Origin: Cellulophaga baltica
Lineage (GTDB): Bacteria > Bacteroidota > Bacteroidia > Flavobacteriales > Flavobacteriaceae
Length of the DNA: 64,000 nt
NCBI RefSeq assembly: GCF_900102165.1
Contig: NZ_FNBD01000010.1
Location: 1-64,000 of the forward strand
Direction of reading: 5' to 3'
The notes below the pieces were generated by a model. It saw nothing but the letters and a program-made list of their open reading frames with translations. It did not search any database and was not told the DNA's origin. A program made the translations under genes and the position numbers. Shown here piece after piece: positions 50,838 to 61,838 of this stretch. Within the stretch, counting starts at the first letter, position 1. Each line of letters opens with the position of its first letter.

Positions 50838-52109
50838 ATGCAAAAAAATATATTCATCTTTTTAGTCTTTCTAGGAGCTGCGCTACATGGTCAAGAAACT
50901 ACCTATAAGAAACGTGTGTTGGAAACTACCGAAGTAGATGCCTTGTTTAGTTATTATAGCCAAGATGGTGCTAATGCTGCAGTATCAGGAGGAGATGGTT
51001 CAGAAGAATTAACAGATGTTACGTCAACAGTGATCGTTCGGTTACCAATGAATGATGATGACGTGTTAACCTTGGATGTAGGGATTTCAGCATATTCTTC
51101 CGCATCTTCTAGTAATATAAATCCTTTAGATGGTAGTGTCAATGAGCGTGCTAGTCCATTTATAGCTTCTTCTGGGGCCTCACAATCAGATGTTTTGGCG
51201 CATATTAATCCTACCTATCAGCACAGTTCAGATGATCGAAATAAAATTTGGAATGCTAACGCGTACTTTTCTTCAGAATATGATTATTCTTCCTTAGGAG
51301 TAGGTGGCGGTTATGCACAATTATTTAATGAGAAAAATACTGAAGTAACTATAAATGCAAAGGTCTATTTTGATTCGTGGAATCCGCAGTACCCTATAGA
51401 ATTAAGAGATGGTTTTTTTGATGATCGGGTAATGGGAACTGGTACTTATGCTCCAAGTTTTACGACATTTGATTCTGAAACGCGAAATTCTTACTCTTTA
51501 TCTTTAGGAGTGACGCAAATTTTGAGCAAGCGTATGCAAGGGTCTCTTTTTTTAGATGTAGTGGCGCAAGACGGTTTGTTGAGTACTCCTTTTCAGCGTG
51601 TATATTTTTCGGATAAGGAAGATTTTTTTATTGAAGATTTTCAATTGGCAGATGATGTAGAACGATTACCTGATACTCGTTTTAAAATTCCAATAGGAGG
51701 ACGTTTAAACTACTTTATCAATGATTATTTGGTGCTGAGAAGTTATTATCGTTTTTATACAGATGATTGGGGAGTTACCTCTCATACTGCTAGTTTAGAG
51801 TTGCCTATAAAAATAAGCAGCTTATTTACGCTATATCCTACTTACAGGTATTATACGCAAACCGCGGCTGATTATTTTTATGCCAAAGAAGAGGCAGTGT
51901 CTACATTAGATTATTACACTTCAGATTATGATTTATCAGAATTTAATGCGCATCAATATGGATTCGGAATTCGGTATAAAGACATTTTTACGAATGCTAA
52001 ACTATTGAGTTTTGGGTTAAAAACAATCGATTTGCGTTTTAGTAATTATGATCGTAGTGATGGTTTAAACTCTTATATTTTTACATTTGGGACTACTTTT
52101 GTAAGATAA
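50838..52109 (+). CDS. DUF3570 outer-membrane-type protein
   Basis: A 423-residue protein with a signal peptide (FIFLVFLGAALHGQ). The N-terminal region (KKRVLETTEVDALFSYYSQD) is typical of DUF3570. The rest alternates aromatic and polar residues in long strands (YRFYTDDWGVTSHTASLELP) and ends in an aromatic-hydrophobic strand (FTFGTTFVR), like an outer membrane beta-barrel. It closes the Rieske-thioredoxin-ApbE-DUF4266 operon. Its role in that pathway is unknown. Confidence 0.85.
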   Translation: MQKNIFIFLVFLGAALHGQETTYKKRVLETTEVDALFSYYSQDGANAAVSGGDGSEELTDVTSTVIVRLPMNDDDVLTLDVGISAYSSASSSNINPLDGSVNERASPFIASSGASQSDVLAHINPTYQHSSDDRNKIWNANAYFSSEYDYSSLGVGGGYAQLFNEKNTEVTINAKVYFDSWNPQYPIELRDGFFDDRVMGTGTYAPSFTTFDSETRNSYSLSLGVTQILSKRMQGSLFLDVVAQDGLLSTPFQRVYFSDKEDFFIEDFQLADDVERLPDTRFKIPIGGRLNYFINDYLVLRSYYRFYTDDWGVTSHTASLELPIKISSLFTLYPTYRYYTQTAADYFYAKEEAVSTLDYYTSDYDLSEFNAHQYGFGIRYKDIFTNAKLLSFGLKTIDLRFSNYDRSDGLNSYIFTFGTTFVR

Positions 52110-52251
52110 TTCTATTTCTTTTTTCCAATTTTGAAGCTTTGGATTTAGCCTGCTTCCGGGAAATATTTTTTCAAATTGATGATATCCAAGAATTAAGTTC
52201 TATATAAATGTGCAAATTTATTGTAATTTCGCACAAAATGTTAGCAAGGTC

Positions 52252-53328
52252 ATGTTAGATAAGTTAAATATAGTAAAACAACGTTTTGATGAAGTGTCAG
52301 ATTTGATTATTCAACCTGATGTAATTTCTGATCAAAAACGATATGTTGAGTTAAATAAGGAATATAAAGACCTTAAAAGTTTAGTTGATAAACGAGATTT
52401 ATATATAGAGTTCACGAATAATATAGAAGAAGCACAAGTAATTATTTCTGACGGTAGTGATGCAGAAATGGTAGAAATGGCCAAAATGCAATTAGAAGAG
52501 GCTAAGGTAGGTCTGCCAAAATTGGAAGAAGAAATTAAAGTTCTCTTAATACCTAAAGATCCAGAAGATTCTAAAAATGTTGTGGTTGAGGTAAGAGCAG
52601 GTACTGGTGGTGATGAAGCTAGTATATTCGCTGGAGATTTATTTAGAATGTATACTAAATACTGTGAATCTAAAGGGTGGAAAACGAATGTTATAGATTT
52701 AAGTGAAGGTACTAGTGGTGGTTATAAAGAAATTCAGTTTGAAGTAACTGGGGAGAATGTCTACGGTACTTTAAAATTTGAAGCAGGAGTGCACCGTGTG
52801 CAACGTGTACCGCAAACGGAAACGCAGGGACGTGTACATACCAGTGCAGCTACAGTAATGGTATTGCCGGAAGCTGAGGATTTTGATGTTCAGATAGATC
52901 CTAAAGATGTACGTATAGATTTTTTCTGTTCTTCAGGACCAGGAGGTCAATCTGTGAACACAACATACTCAGCAGTACGTTTAACTCACATTCCGTCAGG
53001 ATTGGTTGCGCAATGTCAAGATCAGAAATCGCAGCATAAAAACAAAGAAAAAGCTTTTAAGGTATTGCGTTCTCGTTTGTATGACCAAGAATTGGCAAAG
53101 AAACAAGAAGAAGATGCGGCAAAACGTAACTCGCAAGTTAGTAGTGGAGACCGTTCTGCAAAGATTAGAACCTACAACTACTCACAAGGAAGGGTTACTG
53201 ATCATAGAATAGGGCTTACTTTGTACGATTTACAGAATATTGTAAATGGTGATATTCAAAAAATTATTGACGAATTAAGTCTTGTTGAGAATACTGAAAA
53301 ACTAAAAGAAGCTTCAGAAATTTTTTAA
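52252..53328 (+). CDS. prfA: Peptide chain release factor 1
   Basis: A 358-residue release factor. ATG 52252 ([15 protein letters not shown]) fits the family start; an in-frame ATG at 52210 would add 14 residues overlapping a TAATTTCG promoter-like box. The catalytic [17 protein letters not shown] (GGQ) lies near residues 226-240, and [20 protein letters not shown] is the usual RF1 block. It releases peptides at UAA and UAG codons. It is followed by pyrF after 2 bases. Confidence 0.96.
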   Translation: MLDKLNIVKQRFDEVSDLIIQPDVISDQKRYVELNKEYKDLKSLVDKRDLYIEFTNNIEEAQVIISDGSDAEMVEMAKMQLEEAKVGLPKLEEEIKVLLIPKDPEDSKNVVVEVRAGTGGDEASIFAGDLFRMYTKYCESKGWKTNVIDLSEGTSGGYKEIQFEVTGENVYGTLKFEAGVHRVQRVPQTETQGRVHTSAATVMVLPEAEDFDVQIDPKDVRIDFFCSSGPGGQSVNTTYSAVRLTHIPSGLVAQCQDQKSQHKNKEKAFKVLRSRLYDQELAKKQEEDAAKRNSQVSSGDRSAKIRTYNYSQGRVTDHRIGLTLYDLQNIVNGDIQKIIDELSLVENTEKLKEASEIF

Positions 53329-53330
53329 AA

Positions 53331-54152
53331 ATGACTACAGAACATTTAGTAGCGCAAATACATAAAAAACAATCTTTTTTATGTATTGGGCTAGACGTAG
53401 ATTTAGCTAAGATACCTGAACATTTACTAAAGGAAGAGGATCCTATTTTTGCTTTTAATAAAGCAATTATTGATGCTACTCATGAATTTTGTGTTGCTTA
53501 TAAGCCTAATACGGCTTTCTATGAAGCGTACGGTATCAAGGGGTGGATCGCTTTAGAAAAAACTATAAAATACTTGAATGATAAGTATCCTGAAATTTTC
53601 ACTATAGCAGATGCTAAGAGGGGAGATATAGGGAATACATCCACCATGTATGCTAAAGCATTTTTTGATGATTTAGGCTTTGATTCTGTTACGGTAGCTC
53701 CATATATGGGAAAAGATTCTGTAGAGCCTTTTCTAGCTTTTGAAGATAAACATACTATTTTATTAGCCTTAACATCAAATGAAGGTGCTTTTGATTTTCA
53801 AACAAAAAAAATAGAAGGTAAAGAGCTGTATAAGCAAGTTTTAGAAACGTCTATTACCTATAAAAATGCTGAGAATCTAATGTATGTGGTTGGAGCTACT
53901 AAAGCAAGTTTTTTAGCAGATATTCGACAAATAATTCCTTCTAGTTTCTTGTTAGTGCCAGGTGTTGGCGCGCAAGGTGGAAGTTTGTCAGAGGTATGTA
54001 AGTACGGTATGACCCAACATGTTGGCTTATTAGTAAATTCTTCTAGAGGCATAATTTACGCATCTAAACAGGAAGATTTTGCGCAAGCAGCAAGAACATG
54101 TGCGAAAGATTTACAGAAGCAAATGAAATTAGAATTAGAACAAAAATTCTAG
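53331..54152 (+). CDS. pyrF: Orotidine 5'-phosphate decarboxylase
   Basis: A 273-residue enzyme of the longer OMP decarboxylase class found in Bacteroidota and others. The motif [19 protein letters not shown] near residues 97-112 holds the catalytic Lys and Asp. It makes UMP in pyrimidine synthesis. It is in an operon with prfA. Ordinary core gene. Confidence 0.95.
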   Translation: MTTEHLVAQIHKKQSFLCIGLDVDLAKIPEHLLKEEDPIFAFNKAIIDATHEFCVAYKPNTAFYEAYGIKGWIALEKTIKYLNDKYPEIFTIADAKRGDIGNTSTMYAKAFFDDLGFDSVTVAPYMGKDSVEPFLAFEDKHTILLALTSNEGAFDFQTKKIEGKELYKQVLETSITYKNAENLMYVVGATKASFLADIRQIIPSSFLLVPGVGAQGGSLSEVCKYGMTQHVGLLVNSSRGIIYASKQEDFAQAARTCAKDLQKQMKLELEQKF

Positions 54153-54365
54153 TTAAAATTCATTTAATAATTTCTCTAGCTTTTGAGCTTTAGATTCAAA
54201 GAAATCGCCCAATTTGGTGTTTGCATACTGAATATTGTTAGCCTTTTCTATAAAGTTCTGATATAGAAATTCCAATGCTGTAATAGAATATTCTTCTTTA
54301 TTTAATGCTTTAACTGCCCCTACTTTACAGTGTTGATTATTCATAGTGTTTCTCGTTATTTTCAT
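54153..54365 (-). CDS. Small hypothetical protein downstream of pyrF
   Basis: A frame of 70 codons, or 63 if the inner ATG at 54344 (MNNQHCKVGAVKAL) is used. It is mixed helical (EYSITALEFLYQNFIEKANN, then FFESKAQKLEKLLNEF) without a membrane segment. It is convergent with pyrF, with zero bases between stops. No family is recognised; the clean frame and clear start region make it probably real. Confidence 0.5.
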   Translation of the reverse strand: MKITRNTMNNQHCKVGAVKALNKEEYSITALEFLYQNFIEKANNIQYANTKLGDFFESKAQKLEKLLNEF

Positions 54366-54574
54366 TATAACAAATATACGTTGAAATGCAGGTTATGGAT
54401 GTTTACTATTCGTTATATGTAGCTAAAAATCAGGTGTTTTGTATAGCGATTTCATTTTTACTTGTAAATGATTCTAGAAAGTATTGATGATTTTAAATAA
54501 ACTCCGTTTTTAGTCGTTCTACTCATAATTCTTTCTATTAAAAAAATTAAGTACATTTACAAAAAAAGAACCGA

Positions 54575-55354
54575 TTGCTAAGTTATACCAAACACAAACA
54601 TAAAACTTCTACAAAATGGGTGACTTTTGTTCATGGAGCAGGAGGGAGCTCTACCATTTGGTTTAAGCAGGTTCGGGAGTTCAGAAAGCATTTTAACGTA
54701 TTGCTTCTAGATTTAAGAGGGCACGGAAATTCTAAAGTAAACTTGAAAGATGCTTTTAGTGATAAGTATACTTTTGATTTTATCACCGATGATATTTTAC
54801 ATGTAATTGACCATGAGAAAATAGAAAAATCTCATTTTGTAGGTATTTCATTGGGTACCATTTTAATAAGAAATTTAGCAGAAAAATATCCGAATCGTGT
54901 AGAAAGCATGATTATGGGCGGAGCAATTATGAAATTGAATTTAAGGTCTCAGGTTTTAATACGCTTGGGGGTTATTTTTAAGTCCGTTGTGCCGTATTTG
55001 TGGTTGTATAAGTTTTTTGCGTTCATTATCATGCCTAATAAGAACCATAAAGAGTCTAGGTCGCTATTTGTTAGAGAAGCAAAGAAATTATACCAGAAAG
55101 AGTTTATTAGATGGTTTAAGCTTACCTCAGAGATTAATCCGCTTTTGCGTTTCTTTAGAATGGTAGATATTAAAATACCTACCTTGTATGTAATGGGTAG
55201 AGAAGACTATTTGTTTTTACCTTCTATAGAAAAGATAGTGGCTTCACATGCCAATTCAGAATTATTTGTTGTTGAAAAATGTGGGCATGTGGTAAATGTA
55301 GAACAGCCACTAGTATTTAATAAAACCGTTATTTCTTATTTGTCTAAAATATAG
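54575..55354 (+). CDS. Alpha/beta hydrolase
   Basis: A 259-residue hydrolase with a TTG start at 54575; no upstream ATG is in frame. The oxyanion loop is FVHGAGGSSTIWFKQV, the nucleophile elbow FVGISLGTI (Ser near residue 93), the acid Asp near 217 in MGREDYLFLPS and the His near 240 in CGHVVNVEQP. The triad is complete, so it is an active esterase or similar enzyme; the substrate is unknown. It stands alone and ends in a strong terminator. Confidence 0.85.
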   Translation: MLSYTKHKHKTSTKWVTFVHGAGGSSTIWFKQVREFRKHFNVLLLDLRGHGNSKVNLKDAFSDKYTFDFITDDILHVIDHEKIEKSHFVGISLGTILIRNLAEKYPNRVESMIMGGAIMKLNLRSQVLIRLGVIFKSVVPYLWLYKFFAFIIMPNKNHKESRSLFVREAKKLYQKEFIRWFKLTSEINPLLRFFRMVDIKIPTLYVMGREDYLFLPSIEKIVASHANSELFVVEKCGHVVNVEQPLVFNKTVISYLSKI

Positions 55355-55361
55355 AAATAAA

Positions 55362-55385
55362 AAAACCGGTGCTCCCACCGGTTTT
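55362..55385. terminator. Strong terminator after the hydrolase gene
   Basis: A 10-bp stem AAAACCGGTG / CACCGGTTTT with a short CTCC loop and A/T flanks. Confidence 0.85.
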
Positions 55386-55565
55386 AGACTAACTAACTCA
55401 AAAAATTACTAAACTCAAATATTATAGTTCAAAAGTAATATCATTTTTATGGACTAAGGTTAAACTAACCTTAGCTAATTGTTATTAATGTTGCTTATAA
55501 CAGAATAACGCACTTTTTTTTGAGTTATTATATTTGGTAACCTATTTATTTTAAAATAGTTACAA

Positions 55566-56270
55566 TTAATCTTGTAGGGCAAATACTTTTTGTAATAATG
55601 CTGTTGTTCTGGAAGCAGATTTAGTTCTTATTTCTTGTTCTTCTACAGCAATCATAGTATAAACACCTTTTAAAGCTTCTCCTGTTACATAATCTGTTAA
55701 GTCAGGATTAACTTGAGTAACAAAGGGTATGTTGTTATATTTGGTAATAAGATTACTCCAAACCTGATCAGCACCTACTTTAGAAAATGAATTTTTGATG
55801 ACAGGACTAAAAGAGGCGTATAATTGAGTTTCTGTTGTAGATTTTAAATAATTTGTAGCAGCATCATCCGTACCTAATAAAATTTGTTTAGCATCGCTAA
55901 ATGTAATTTCTTTTACAGCATCTACGAAAATAGGAGTAGCTTCTTTTACCGCATCTTCTGCTGCACGATTTAAAACTTTAAGTCCTTCGTCTGCCAAATT
56001 GCTCAAGCCCATCTTACGAAGTGTGTTATCTACTTTTTGTAATTCTTCCGGTAAGGCAATTTTCACAAGTTCATTTCTGAAAAATCCATCTTCTTGCGTA
56101 AGTTTCTGTACTTGTTTATCAATACCAAAATCTAAAGCTTGGCGTAATCCACTAGCAATTTGATCGTTACCGATAGTTCCGCTTTGTGGAAGTTGGTTTA
56201 CAACTTGTTGTAATTCGTTACAGCTAAATAATAAGAACAGTGCACTTAGTGCAATAATTTTATATTTCAT
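55566..56270 (-). CDS. DUF4197 lipoprotein
   Basis: A 234-residue lipoprotein. The signal ends LFSC with Cys17 as the lipidation site. The body has the DUF4197 pattern: IASGLRQALDFGIDKQVQKL, FRNELVKIALPEELQKV, ILLGTDDAATNYLKSTTE and LTDYVTGEALKGVYTMIAVE. The family is common in envelopes of Bacteroidota and Proteobacteria and has no known function. It is followed by purU on the same strand, but the direction of transcription makes purU the upstream gene. Confidence 0.88.
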   Translation of the reverse strand: MKYKIIALSALFLLFSCNELQQVVNQLPQSGTIGNDQIASGLRQALDFGIDKQVQKLTQEDGFFRNELVKIALPEELQKVDNTLRKMGLSNLADEGLKVLNRAAEDAVKEATPIFVDAVKEITFSDAKQILLGTDDAATNYLKSTTETQLYASFSPVIKNSFSKVGADQVWSNLITKYNNIPFVTQVNPDLTDYVTGEALKGVYTMIAVEEQEIRTKSASRTTALLQKVFALQD

Positions 56271-56310
56271 GGGGATTGTTTTTACAAATTTATAGTTTAA
56301 AAAATTGAAG

Positions 56311-57162
56311 TTAAGAGAAAATGATTGTTTTATTGTTATAAACCATAGTCTTACGTTGAATATGTAGTTTTACTGCTCTAGAGAGCACGATTTTTTCAAG
56401 ATCACGGCCTTTAGCAATAAAATCATCAATAGAGTTCGTGTGTGATACGGTGGTGGTATCTTGCGCGATAATCGGGCCCGCATCTAACTCTTCGGTTACA
56501 TAGTGACCTGTAGCTCCAATTATTTTAACACCTCTTTTGAAGGCAGCATGATATGGTTTTGCTCCAGCAAAGGCTGGTAAAAATGAATGGTGTATATTAA
56601 TAATCTTATTAGGATAACGATCAATGATTTTGCTGGTAACAATTTGCATATAACGTGCTAAGACTACAAAATCTATCTGGTACTTTTCTAAGAGTGCTAA
56701 TTGCTCGTTTTCAGCTTCAGCTTTCGTAGCTTTTGTAACAGGTATATGGTAATAAGGAATATCAAACTGGTTGGCTACAAATTCTAAATCAGTATGATTA
56801 CTTATAATAAATGGGATGTCTACGGCTAATTCTCCAGAATTAAATCGACTCAATAAATCATAAAGGCAATGGTTGTATTTAGACACAAACAAACCCATTC
56901 TTGGCTTGGTTTCATCCGTATGAATACTCCATTTTATTTTGAATTTCTCAGTTAACTCTTTGTCAAATTGTGTTTTAAAATGCGATACACTCAATTTGGC
57001 ATCTAAAAATTCACTTTCAATACGCATGAATAATTCGCCAGAGGCTTTTTCCACATGTTGATCTAAGTAAATAATATTTCCTCCTTGGGAGTGAACGAAA
57101 CCAGTAACGGAACAAATAATTCCTGTTTGATCGGGGCAATGTATTAAAATTGTTGTTTTCAC
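56311..57162 (-). CDS. purU: Formyltetrahydrofolate deformylase
   Basis: A 283-residue enzyme with a GTG start at 57162. Residues 1-85 are an ACT domain (LIHCPDQTGIICSVTGFVHS). The hydrolase domain resembles PurN with the catalytic set IINIHHSFLPAFAGAKPYHA near residues 201-220 and GATGHYVTEELDAGPII. It releases formate from 10-formyl-THF and balances one-carbon pools. It lies upstream of the DUF4197 gene, 40 bases apart, and divergent from icmF. Confidence 0.93.
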   Translation of the reverse strand: MKTTILIHCPDQTGIICSVTGFVHSQGGNIIYLDQHVEKASGELFMRIESEFLDAKLSVSHFKTQFDKELTEKFKIKWSIHTDETKPRMGLFVSKYNHCLYDLLSRFNSGELAVDIPFIISNHTDLEFVANQFDIPYYHIPVTKATKAEAENEQLALLEKYQIDFVVLARYMQIVTSKIIDRYPNKIINIHHSFLPAFAGAKPYHAAFKRGVKIIGATGHYVTEELDAGPIIAQDTTTVSHTNSIDDFIAKGRDLEKIVLSRAVKLHIQRKTMVYNNKTIIFS

Positions 57163-57303
57163 GGGACTTTATTAAAGGGTAAAATTATGATATTGAAAAG
57201 AATAGGTCCTATGTAAGAGTCATTTTTACAATATTGCAAATTATGTTAGTTAATCTTTGCGTTTTTCGTAAATTGCATGCTGTAAAAACACCTTTTATTG
57301 TCA

Positions 57304-60300
57304 ATGGAACAAATTACACCTTACGTACCGAAGAATAAAATTAGAATTGTTACTGCTGCATCATTGTTTGATGGGCATGATTCCGCTATTAATATCATGC
57401 GGAGAATCATTCAATCTACAGGAGTAGAAGTTATTCACCTTGGGCACGATCGTAGTGTTCAAGAAATGGTAGATTGCGCTATTCAGGAAGATGTAAATGC
57501 AATAGCGTTAACTTCATATCAAGGCGGTCATAATGAATATTTTAGGTATATGTATGATTTGCTCAAGGAGCGTGGGGCAGAACATATAAGAATTTTCGGC
57601 GGCGGCGGTGGTGTAATTCTTCCGGATGAAATTAAGGAATTAATGGATTATGGGATTGCTCGGATTTATGCTCCAGATGATGGGAGAAAGATGGGCTTAC
57701 AGGGAATGATTAATGATCTGGTACAACAGAGTGATTTTCCCGTTCCGAACTTAAAAATAAAACAGAGTGTTTCGGTTACGGATGCCTTAAAAGCTAAAGA
57801 TATTAATACAATTTCTAGGTTAATTTCTTTAGCAGAAAATAGACCCGATGAATTTCAGAAACATTTTTCAGGCGTTACTATCCCAGATAGTGTTCCCGTT
57901 TTAGGAATAACGGGTACGGGTGGATCAGGAAAGTCTAGTTTGGTAGATGAGTTGGTGCGAAGGTTTTTGGCAGATTTTCCTGAAAAGAGAATCGGATTGA
58001 TTTCTGTAGATCCTTCAAAACGAAAAACAGGAGGTGCTCTTTTAGGTGATCGTATTCGTATGAATGCCATAAATAATGATCGTGTCTATATGCGTTCTTT
58101 GGCTACTAGACAATCTAACCTTGCTTTATCTAAGTATGTAGAAGAGGCGGTTCAGGTATTAAAAGCAGCGGAGTATGATCTTATCGTCCTAGAAACTTCA
58201 GGAATTGGGCAATCGGATACTGAAATTATTCAACATTCAGACGTTTCTCTCTATGTTATGACACCAGAGTTTGGTGCAGCCACGCAATTAGAGAAAATAG
58301 ATATGCTTGATTTTGCTGATGTTGTCTCTATAAATAAATTTGACAAAAGAGGTTCTCTTGATGCCCTACGTGATGTAAAGAAACAATACATGCGTAACCA
58401 TAACCTATGGGATATGAATCAAGATGATTTGCCAATTTTTGGAACTATGGCGAGTCAGTTTAATGATCCAGGAACAAACAGGTTGTATCGCGTGGTTATG
58501 AATAAATTAGTAGAAAAGGCGAAGGCCGATTTACAATCTACTTTTGAATTTTACACAGATGATAAGGAACATGCATTTGTTATTCCACCTGCACGAATAA
58601 GATATCTTTCCGAAATTGCCGAGAATAATAGAAACTATGACGAAAAAGGAATAGGGCAAGTGCAAGTAGCACAGCGTTTATATGGAGTTTTTCAAGCTAT
58701 CTTATCTATTCTGAATATAAAACCAGGTGTGTATGAGCAGACGTATCTTTCAAAAAACGGACTGAATGAAGACGCTATTGAAGCGTTAGGAGTTTCAGAA
58801 GAAAATAAACCATTTTTATCTTTATTGGTAAAAGAATTTGATCGGGTAAAGTTAGATTTAGATCCTTACCATTGGGAAGCTATTATTAATTGGGAGGAAA
58901 AAGTTCAGAAATATAAAGATCCAATTTATGCCTTTAAAGTACGAGATAAAGAATTAAAATTAGAAACGCATACGGAATCTTTGTCACATACTCAGATCCC
59001 TAAAGTGGCACTTCCTAAGTATAAAGCATGGGGAGATTTATTGCGTTGGATGATTCAAGAAAATGTTCCGGGAGAATTTCCATATACTGCAGGATTATAT
59101 CCTTTTAAGCGTACAGGGGAAGACCCTACAAGAATGTTTGCGGGAGAAGGTGGGCCAGAGCGTACCAATCGTCGTTTTCATTATGTAAGTTTAGGCTTGC
59201 CAGCTAAACGTTTGTCTACAGCTTTTGATTCTGTTACATTGTATGGCAACGATCCTGACATTAGACCAGATATTTATGGTAAAATTGGAAATGCTGGAGT
59301 CTCTGTTTGTTGCTTAGATGATGCCAAAAAATTGTATTCAGGATTTGATTTGTCTAATGCAATGACCTCGGTGAGTATGACCATTAATGGTCCGGCTCCT
59401 ATGCTGTTAGGTTTTTTCTTAAATGCGGCTATAGATCAAAATTGTGAGAAATACATTATAGAAAATGGCTTAGAGAAAGAAGTGAACGCTAAAATAGCGG
59501 CATTGTATAGAGGTAAGGAAGAAAAGAAACCCAAGTACAACGGAGCACTACCAGAAGGGAATAATGGTTTAGGATTAATGTTATTAGGTGTTACTGGTGA
59601 TCAAGTATTGCCATTAGAGGTGTATGAAACGATAAAAGTCAAAACTCTTCATGAAGTAAGAGGTACAGTACAAGCAGATATCTTAAAAGAAGACCAAGCG
59701 CAAAATACCTGTATTTTTTCTACAGAATTTGCGTTGCGGTTAATGGGAGATGTACAGGAGTATTTTATCAAGAATCAAGTGCGCAATTTCTATTCCGTTT
59801 CTATCTCAGGGTATCATATTGCAGAGGCTGGTGCTAATCCTATTACACAATTGGCATTTACCTTATCCAATGGTTTTACGTATGTGGAGTATTATTTGAG
59901 TAGAGGAATGGATATTAATGCATTTGGTCCTAATTTGTCTTTTTTCTTTTCTAATGGAATAGACCCAGAATATGCTGTGATTGGTAGAGTTGCCCGAAAA
60001 ATTTGGGCAAAAGCTTTAAAGCATAAATACGGGGCAGGACCAAGAGCTCAAATGTTGAAATATCATATTCAAACTTCTGGTCGTAGTTTACATGCTCAGG
60101 AGATAGATTTTAATGATATTCGTACCACACTTCAGGCTTTGTATGCTATTTATGATAACTGCAATTCTTTGCATACCAATGCCTATGATGAAGCAATAAC
60201 TACACCAACCGAAGAATCGGTGCGTAGAGCAATGGCTATTCAGTTAATTATAAATAAGGAATTAGGTTTAGCTAAAAATGAAAACCCGCTACAAGGATCT

Positions 60301-60759
60301 TTTATCATAGAAGAACTTACAGATTTAGTGGAAGAGGCGGTACTCTTAGAATTTGACAGAATTACAGAACGCGGTGGAGTTTTAGGGGCTATGGAGACTA
60401 TGTATCAACGCTCAAAAATACAAGAAGAAAGCTTGTATTATGAAACATTAAAGCATAATGGAGAATTCCCGATTATAGGAGTTAATACGTTTCTGAGTTC
60501 TAAAGGGTCTCCTACGGTATTACCTGCAGAAGTAATTCGTGCTACAGATGAAGAGAAAAAAGCTCAGATTGTAACTTTAGACCATCTAAAAGAAGTGAAT
60601 CAAGAAAAATCTAAAGTTGCATTAGAGGAAATTCAAAAAGCAGCAATGAATAATGAAAATATTTTTGAGAAGCTTATGGATATTTCTAAAGTAAGTTCTT
60701 TAGGTCAAATTACCAATGCTTTGTTTAAAGTAGGCGGTCAATATCGAAGAAATATGTAA
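57304..60759 (+). CDS. icmF: Fused isobutyryl-CoA mutase with B12 and G-protein domains
   Basis: A 1151-residue protein starting at ATG 57304. Order: B12-binding domain (about 20-150, [13 protein letters not shown], the D-x-H that coordinates cobalt), MeaI-type GTPase chaperone (about 200-420, P-loop [17 protein letters not shown] and [12 protein letters not shown]), and the mutase TIM barrel (about 550-1151). The substrate region [20 protein letters not shown] has the Phe of isobutyryl-CoA mutases rather than the Tyr of methylmalonyl-CoA mutase. It interconverts isobutyryl- and butyryl-CoA and repairs its own cofactor with GTP. Family assignment is firm. Confidence 0.94.
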   Translation: MEQITPYVPKNKIRIVTAASLFDGHDSAINIMRRIIQSTGVEVIHLGHDRSVQEMVDCAIQEDVNAIALTSYQGGHNEYFRYMYDLLKERGAEHIRIFGGGGGVILPDEIKELMDYGIARIYAPDDGRKMGLQGMINDLVQQSDFPVPNLKIKQSVSVTDALKAKDINTISRLISLAENRPDEFQKHFSGVTIPDSVPVLGITGTGGSGKSSLVDELVRRFLADFPEKRIGLISVDPSKRKTGGALLGDRIRMNAINNDRVYMRSLATRQSNLALSKYVEEAVQVLKAAEYDLIVLETSGIGQSDTEIIQHSDVSLYVMTPEFGAATQLEKIDMLDFADVVSINKFDKRGSLDALRDVKKQYMRNHNLWDMNQDDLPIFGTMASQFNDPGTNRLYRVVMNKLVEKAKADLQSTFEFYTDDKEHAFVIPPARIRYLSEIAENNRNYDEKGIGQVQVAQRLYGVFQAILSILNIKPGVYEQTYLSKNGLNEDAIEALGVSEENKPFLSLLVKEFDRVKLDLDPYHWEAIINWEEKVQKYKDPIYAFKVRDKELKLETHTESLSHTQIPKVALPKYKAWGDLLRWMIQENVPGEFPYTAGLYPFKRTGEDPTRMFAGEGGPERTNRRFHYVSLGLPAKRLSTAFDSVTLYGNDPDIRPDIYGKIGNAGVSVCCLDDAKKLYSGFDLSNAMTSVSMTINGPAPMLLGFFLNAAIDQNCEKYIIENGLEKEVNAKIAALYRGKEEKKPKYNGALPEGNNGLGLMLLGVTGDQVLPLEVYETIKVKTLHEVRGTVQADILKEDQAQNTCIFSTEFALRLMGDVQEYFIKNQVRNFYSVSISGYHIAEAGANPITQLAFTLSNGFTYVEYYLSRGMDINAFGPNLSFFFSNGIDPEYAVIGRVARKIWAKALKHKYGAGPRAQMLKYHIQTSGRSLHAQEIDFNDIRTTLQALYAIYDNCNSLHTNAYDEAITTPTEESVRRAMAIQLIINKELGLAKNENPLQGSFIIEELTDLVEEAVLLEFDRITERGGVLGAMETMYQRSKIQEESLYYETLKHNGEFPIIGVNTFLSSKGSPTVLPAEVIRATDEEKKAQIVTLDHLKEVNQEKSKVALEEIQKAAMNNENIFEKLMDISKVSSLGQITNALFKVGGQYRRNM

Positions 60760-60778
60760 ATTAATGAAGCTATAAAAA

Positions 60779-60805
60779 AAACGCTCTTTTTTATAAAGAG
60801 CGTTT
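60779..60805. terminator. Convergent terminator after icmF
   Basis: An 11-bp stem AAACGCTCTTT / AAAGAGCGTTT with a TTTAT-like loop. It overlaps the stop codon of the convergent gene at 60791 and serves both directions. Confidence 0.8.
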
Positions 60806-61177
60806 CCAAATTCTGTAGGTTTTTCTAAATATTTTCAATTCCTCCCTAAGAAGATTTAAATACTCTTTTTCTTTTAAACCATCCATTTCTAAACCTCTAC
60901 AATAGGACAAAATATTTTTTGTGATAATGTTGATGTGATGTATGGTAGATGTTCTAATCAAGTGAGATTCAGAGCGTTCTGCTAATTCAATTTTCTGCGG
61001 AATTAAAATAGCATCCGTTAGTAAAGAATCTGCAATAATATCCCTATGACTTTGAGATTTGTATAAATGTAACAAATCTTTATTATAGGTAATGTAGGAT
61101 ACAATTTCCCTACTCATAGAGCACAAATCCAGCGCTTTTCTATAAACAGGTAATGTATTTAAATTTCGATTTGGCAT
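60791..61177 (-). CDS. Four-helix-bundle protein
   Basis: A 128-residue protein starting at ATG 61177 (MPNRNLNTLPVYRKALDLCS); a TTG nine bases earlier is less likely. It has the four-helix-bundle pattern of the S23/Avd-like family: VYRKALDLCSMSREIVSYI, IADSLLTDAILIPQKIELAE, IHHINIITKNILSYCRGLEM and LRELKIF-like C-terminal helix. Members are common in Bacteroidota and have no agreed function. It is divergent from the Lrp gene. Confidence 0.65.
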   Translation of the reverse strand: MPNRNLNTLPVYRKALDLCSMSREIVSYITYNKDLLHLYKSQSHRDIIADSLLTDAILIPQKIELAERSESHLIRTSTIHHINIITKNILSYCRGLEMDGLKEKEYLNLLREELKIFRKTYRIWKRSL

Positions 61178-61288
61178 TTGTAGCAATTTTTTTATAAAAT
61201 TACGACGAGATTACAATTTTTAACTTAACTTTAAATAGCAGAATGTTAATTTTGCTATCGATTATTAATTTTTTAAAGACATATACTT

Positions 61289-61744
61289 TTGAATCAAAAG
61301 ATAGACGATTTAAATTGGGGGATCCTTCAGAGCTTGCAAAAAAATGCACGAGATTCTTTTGCGAATATTGGCCGCAAAGTGGGTTTAACACCTCCTGCAG
61401 TAGCAGAACGAATTAAGAAAATGGAAGACCTGGGGATAATTAATGGATACAAGGCTATTATCTCTCATACAGCAACCGGCTATCAGCTAAAAGCGATGAT
61501 TACACTTAGAGCTTTTATGGGGAAATTAAAACCCTTTTTGGAAGCCGTAAAGACATTTGAAGAGGTGGTAAACTGTTACCGTATAACAGGAAATGAGAAT
61601 ATCATCATGGAGGTGGTTTTTAAAGATCAGTTTCATTTAGAAAAATTTATAGATAAGTTAATTCAATATGGTGAAACAAGAACGCATATTATTTTATCTG
61701 AAGTGGTTTCTGATGCGCCTGTAGGTAGAAAGCCAAAAATCTAG
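61289..61744 (+). CDS. Lrp/AsnC-family transcriptional regulator
   Basis: A 151-residue regulator with a TTG start at 61289; no ATG is in frame, and the family start fits (KIDDLNWGILQSLQKNARDS). The winged helix-turn-helix is FANIGRKVGLTPPAVAERIKKMEDLGI, and the C-terminal RAM domain (LKAMITLRAFMGKLKPFLE, VNCYRITGNENIIMEV) binds an amino acid and multimerises. The TTG falls inside a TACTTTTG box, so either start or promoter assignment could be off by a few bases. Targets are unknown. Confidence 0.88.
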   Translation: MNQKIDDLNWGILQSLQKNARDSFANIGRKVGLTPPAVAERIKKMEDLGIINGYKAIISHTATGYQLKAMITLRAFMGKLKPFLEAVKTFEEVVNCYRITGNENIIMEVVFKDQFHLEKFIDKLIQYGETRTHIILSEVVSDAPVGRKPKI

Positions 61745-61838
61745 TTTCGTTAATTTTCTAAAGTGATCCTTTACAAACACTATTTTAATTTGTAGATTTA
61801 ACTATAATTTGGCGAGATTTTTGATGCATCAAATTGAT

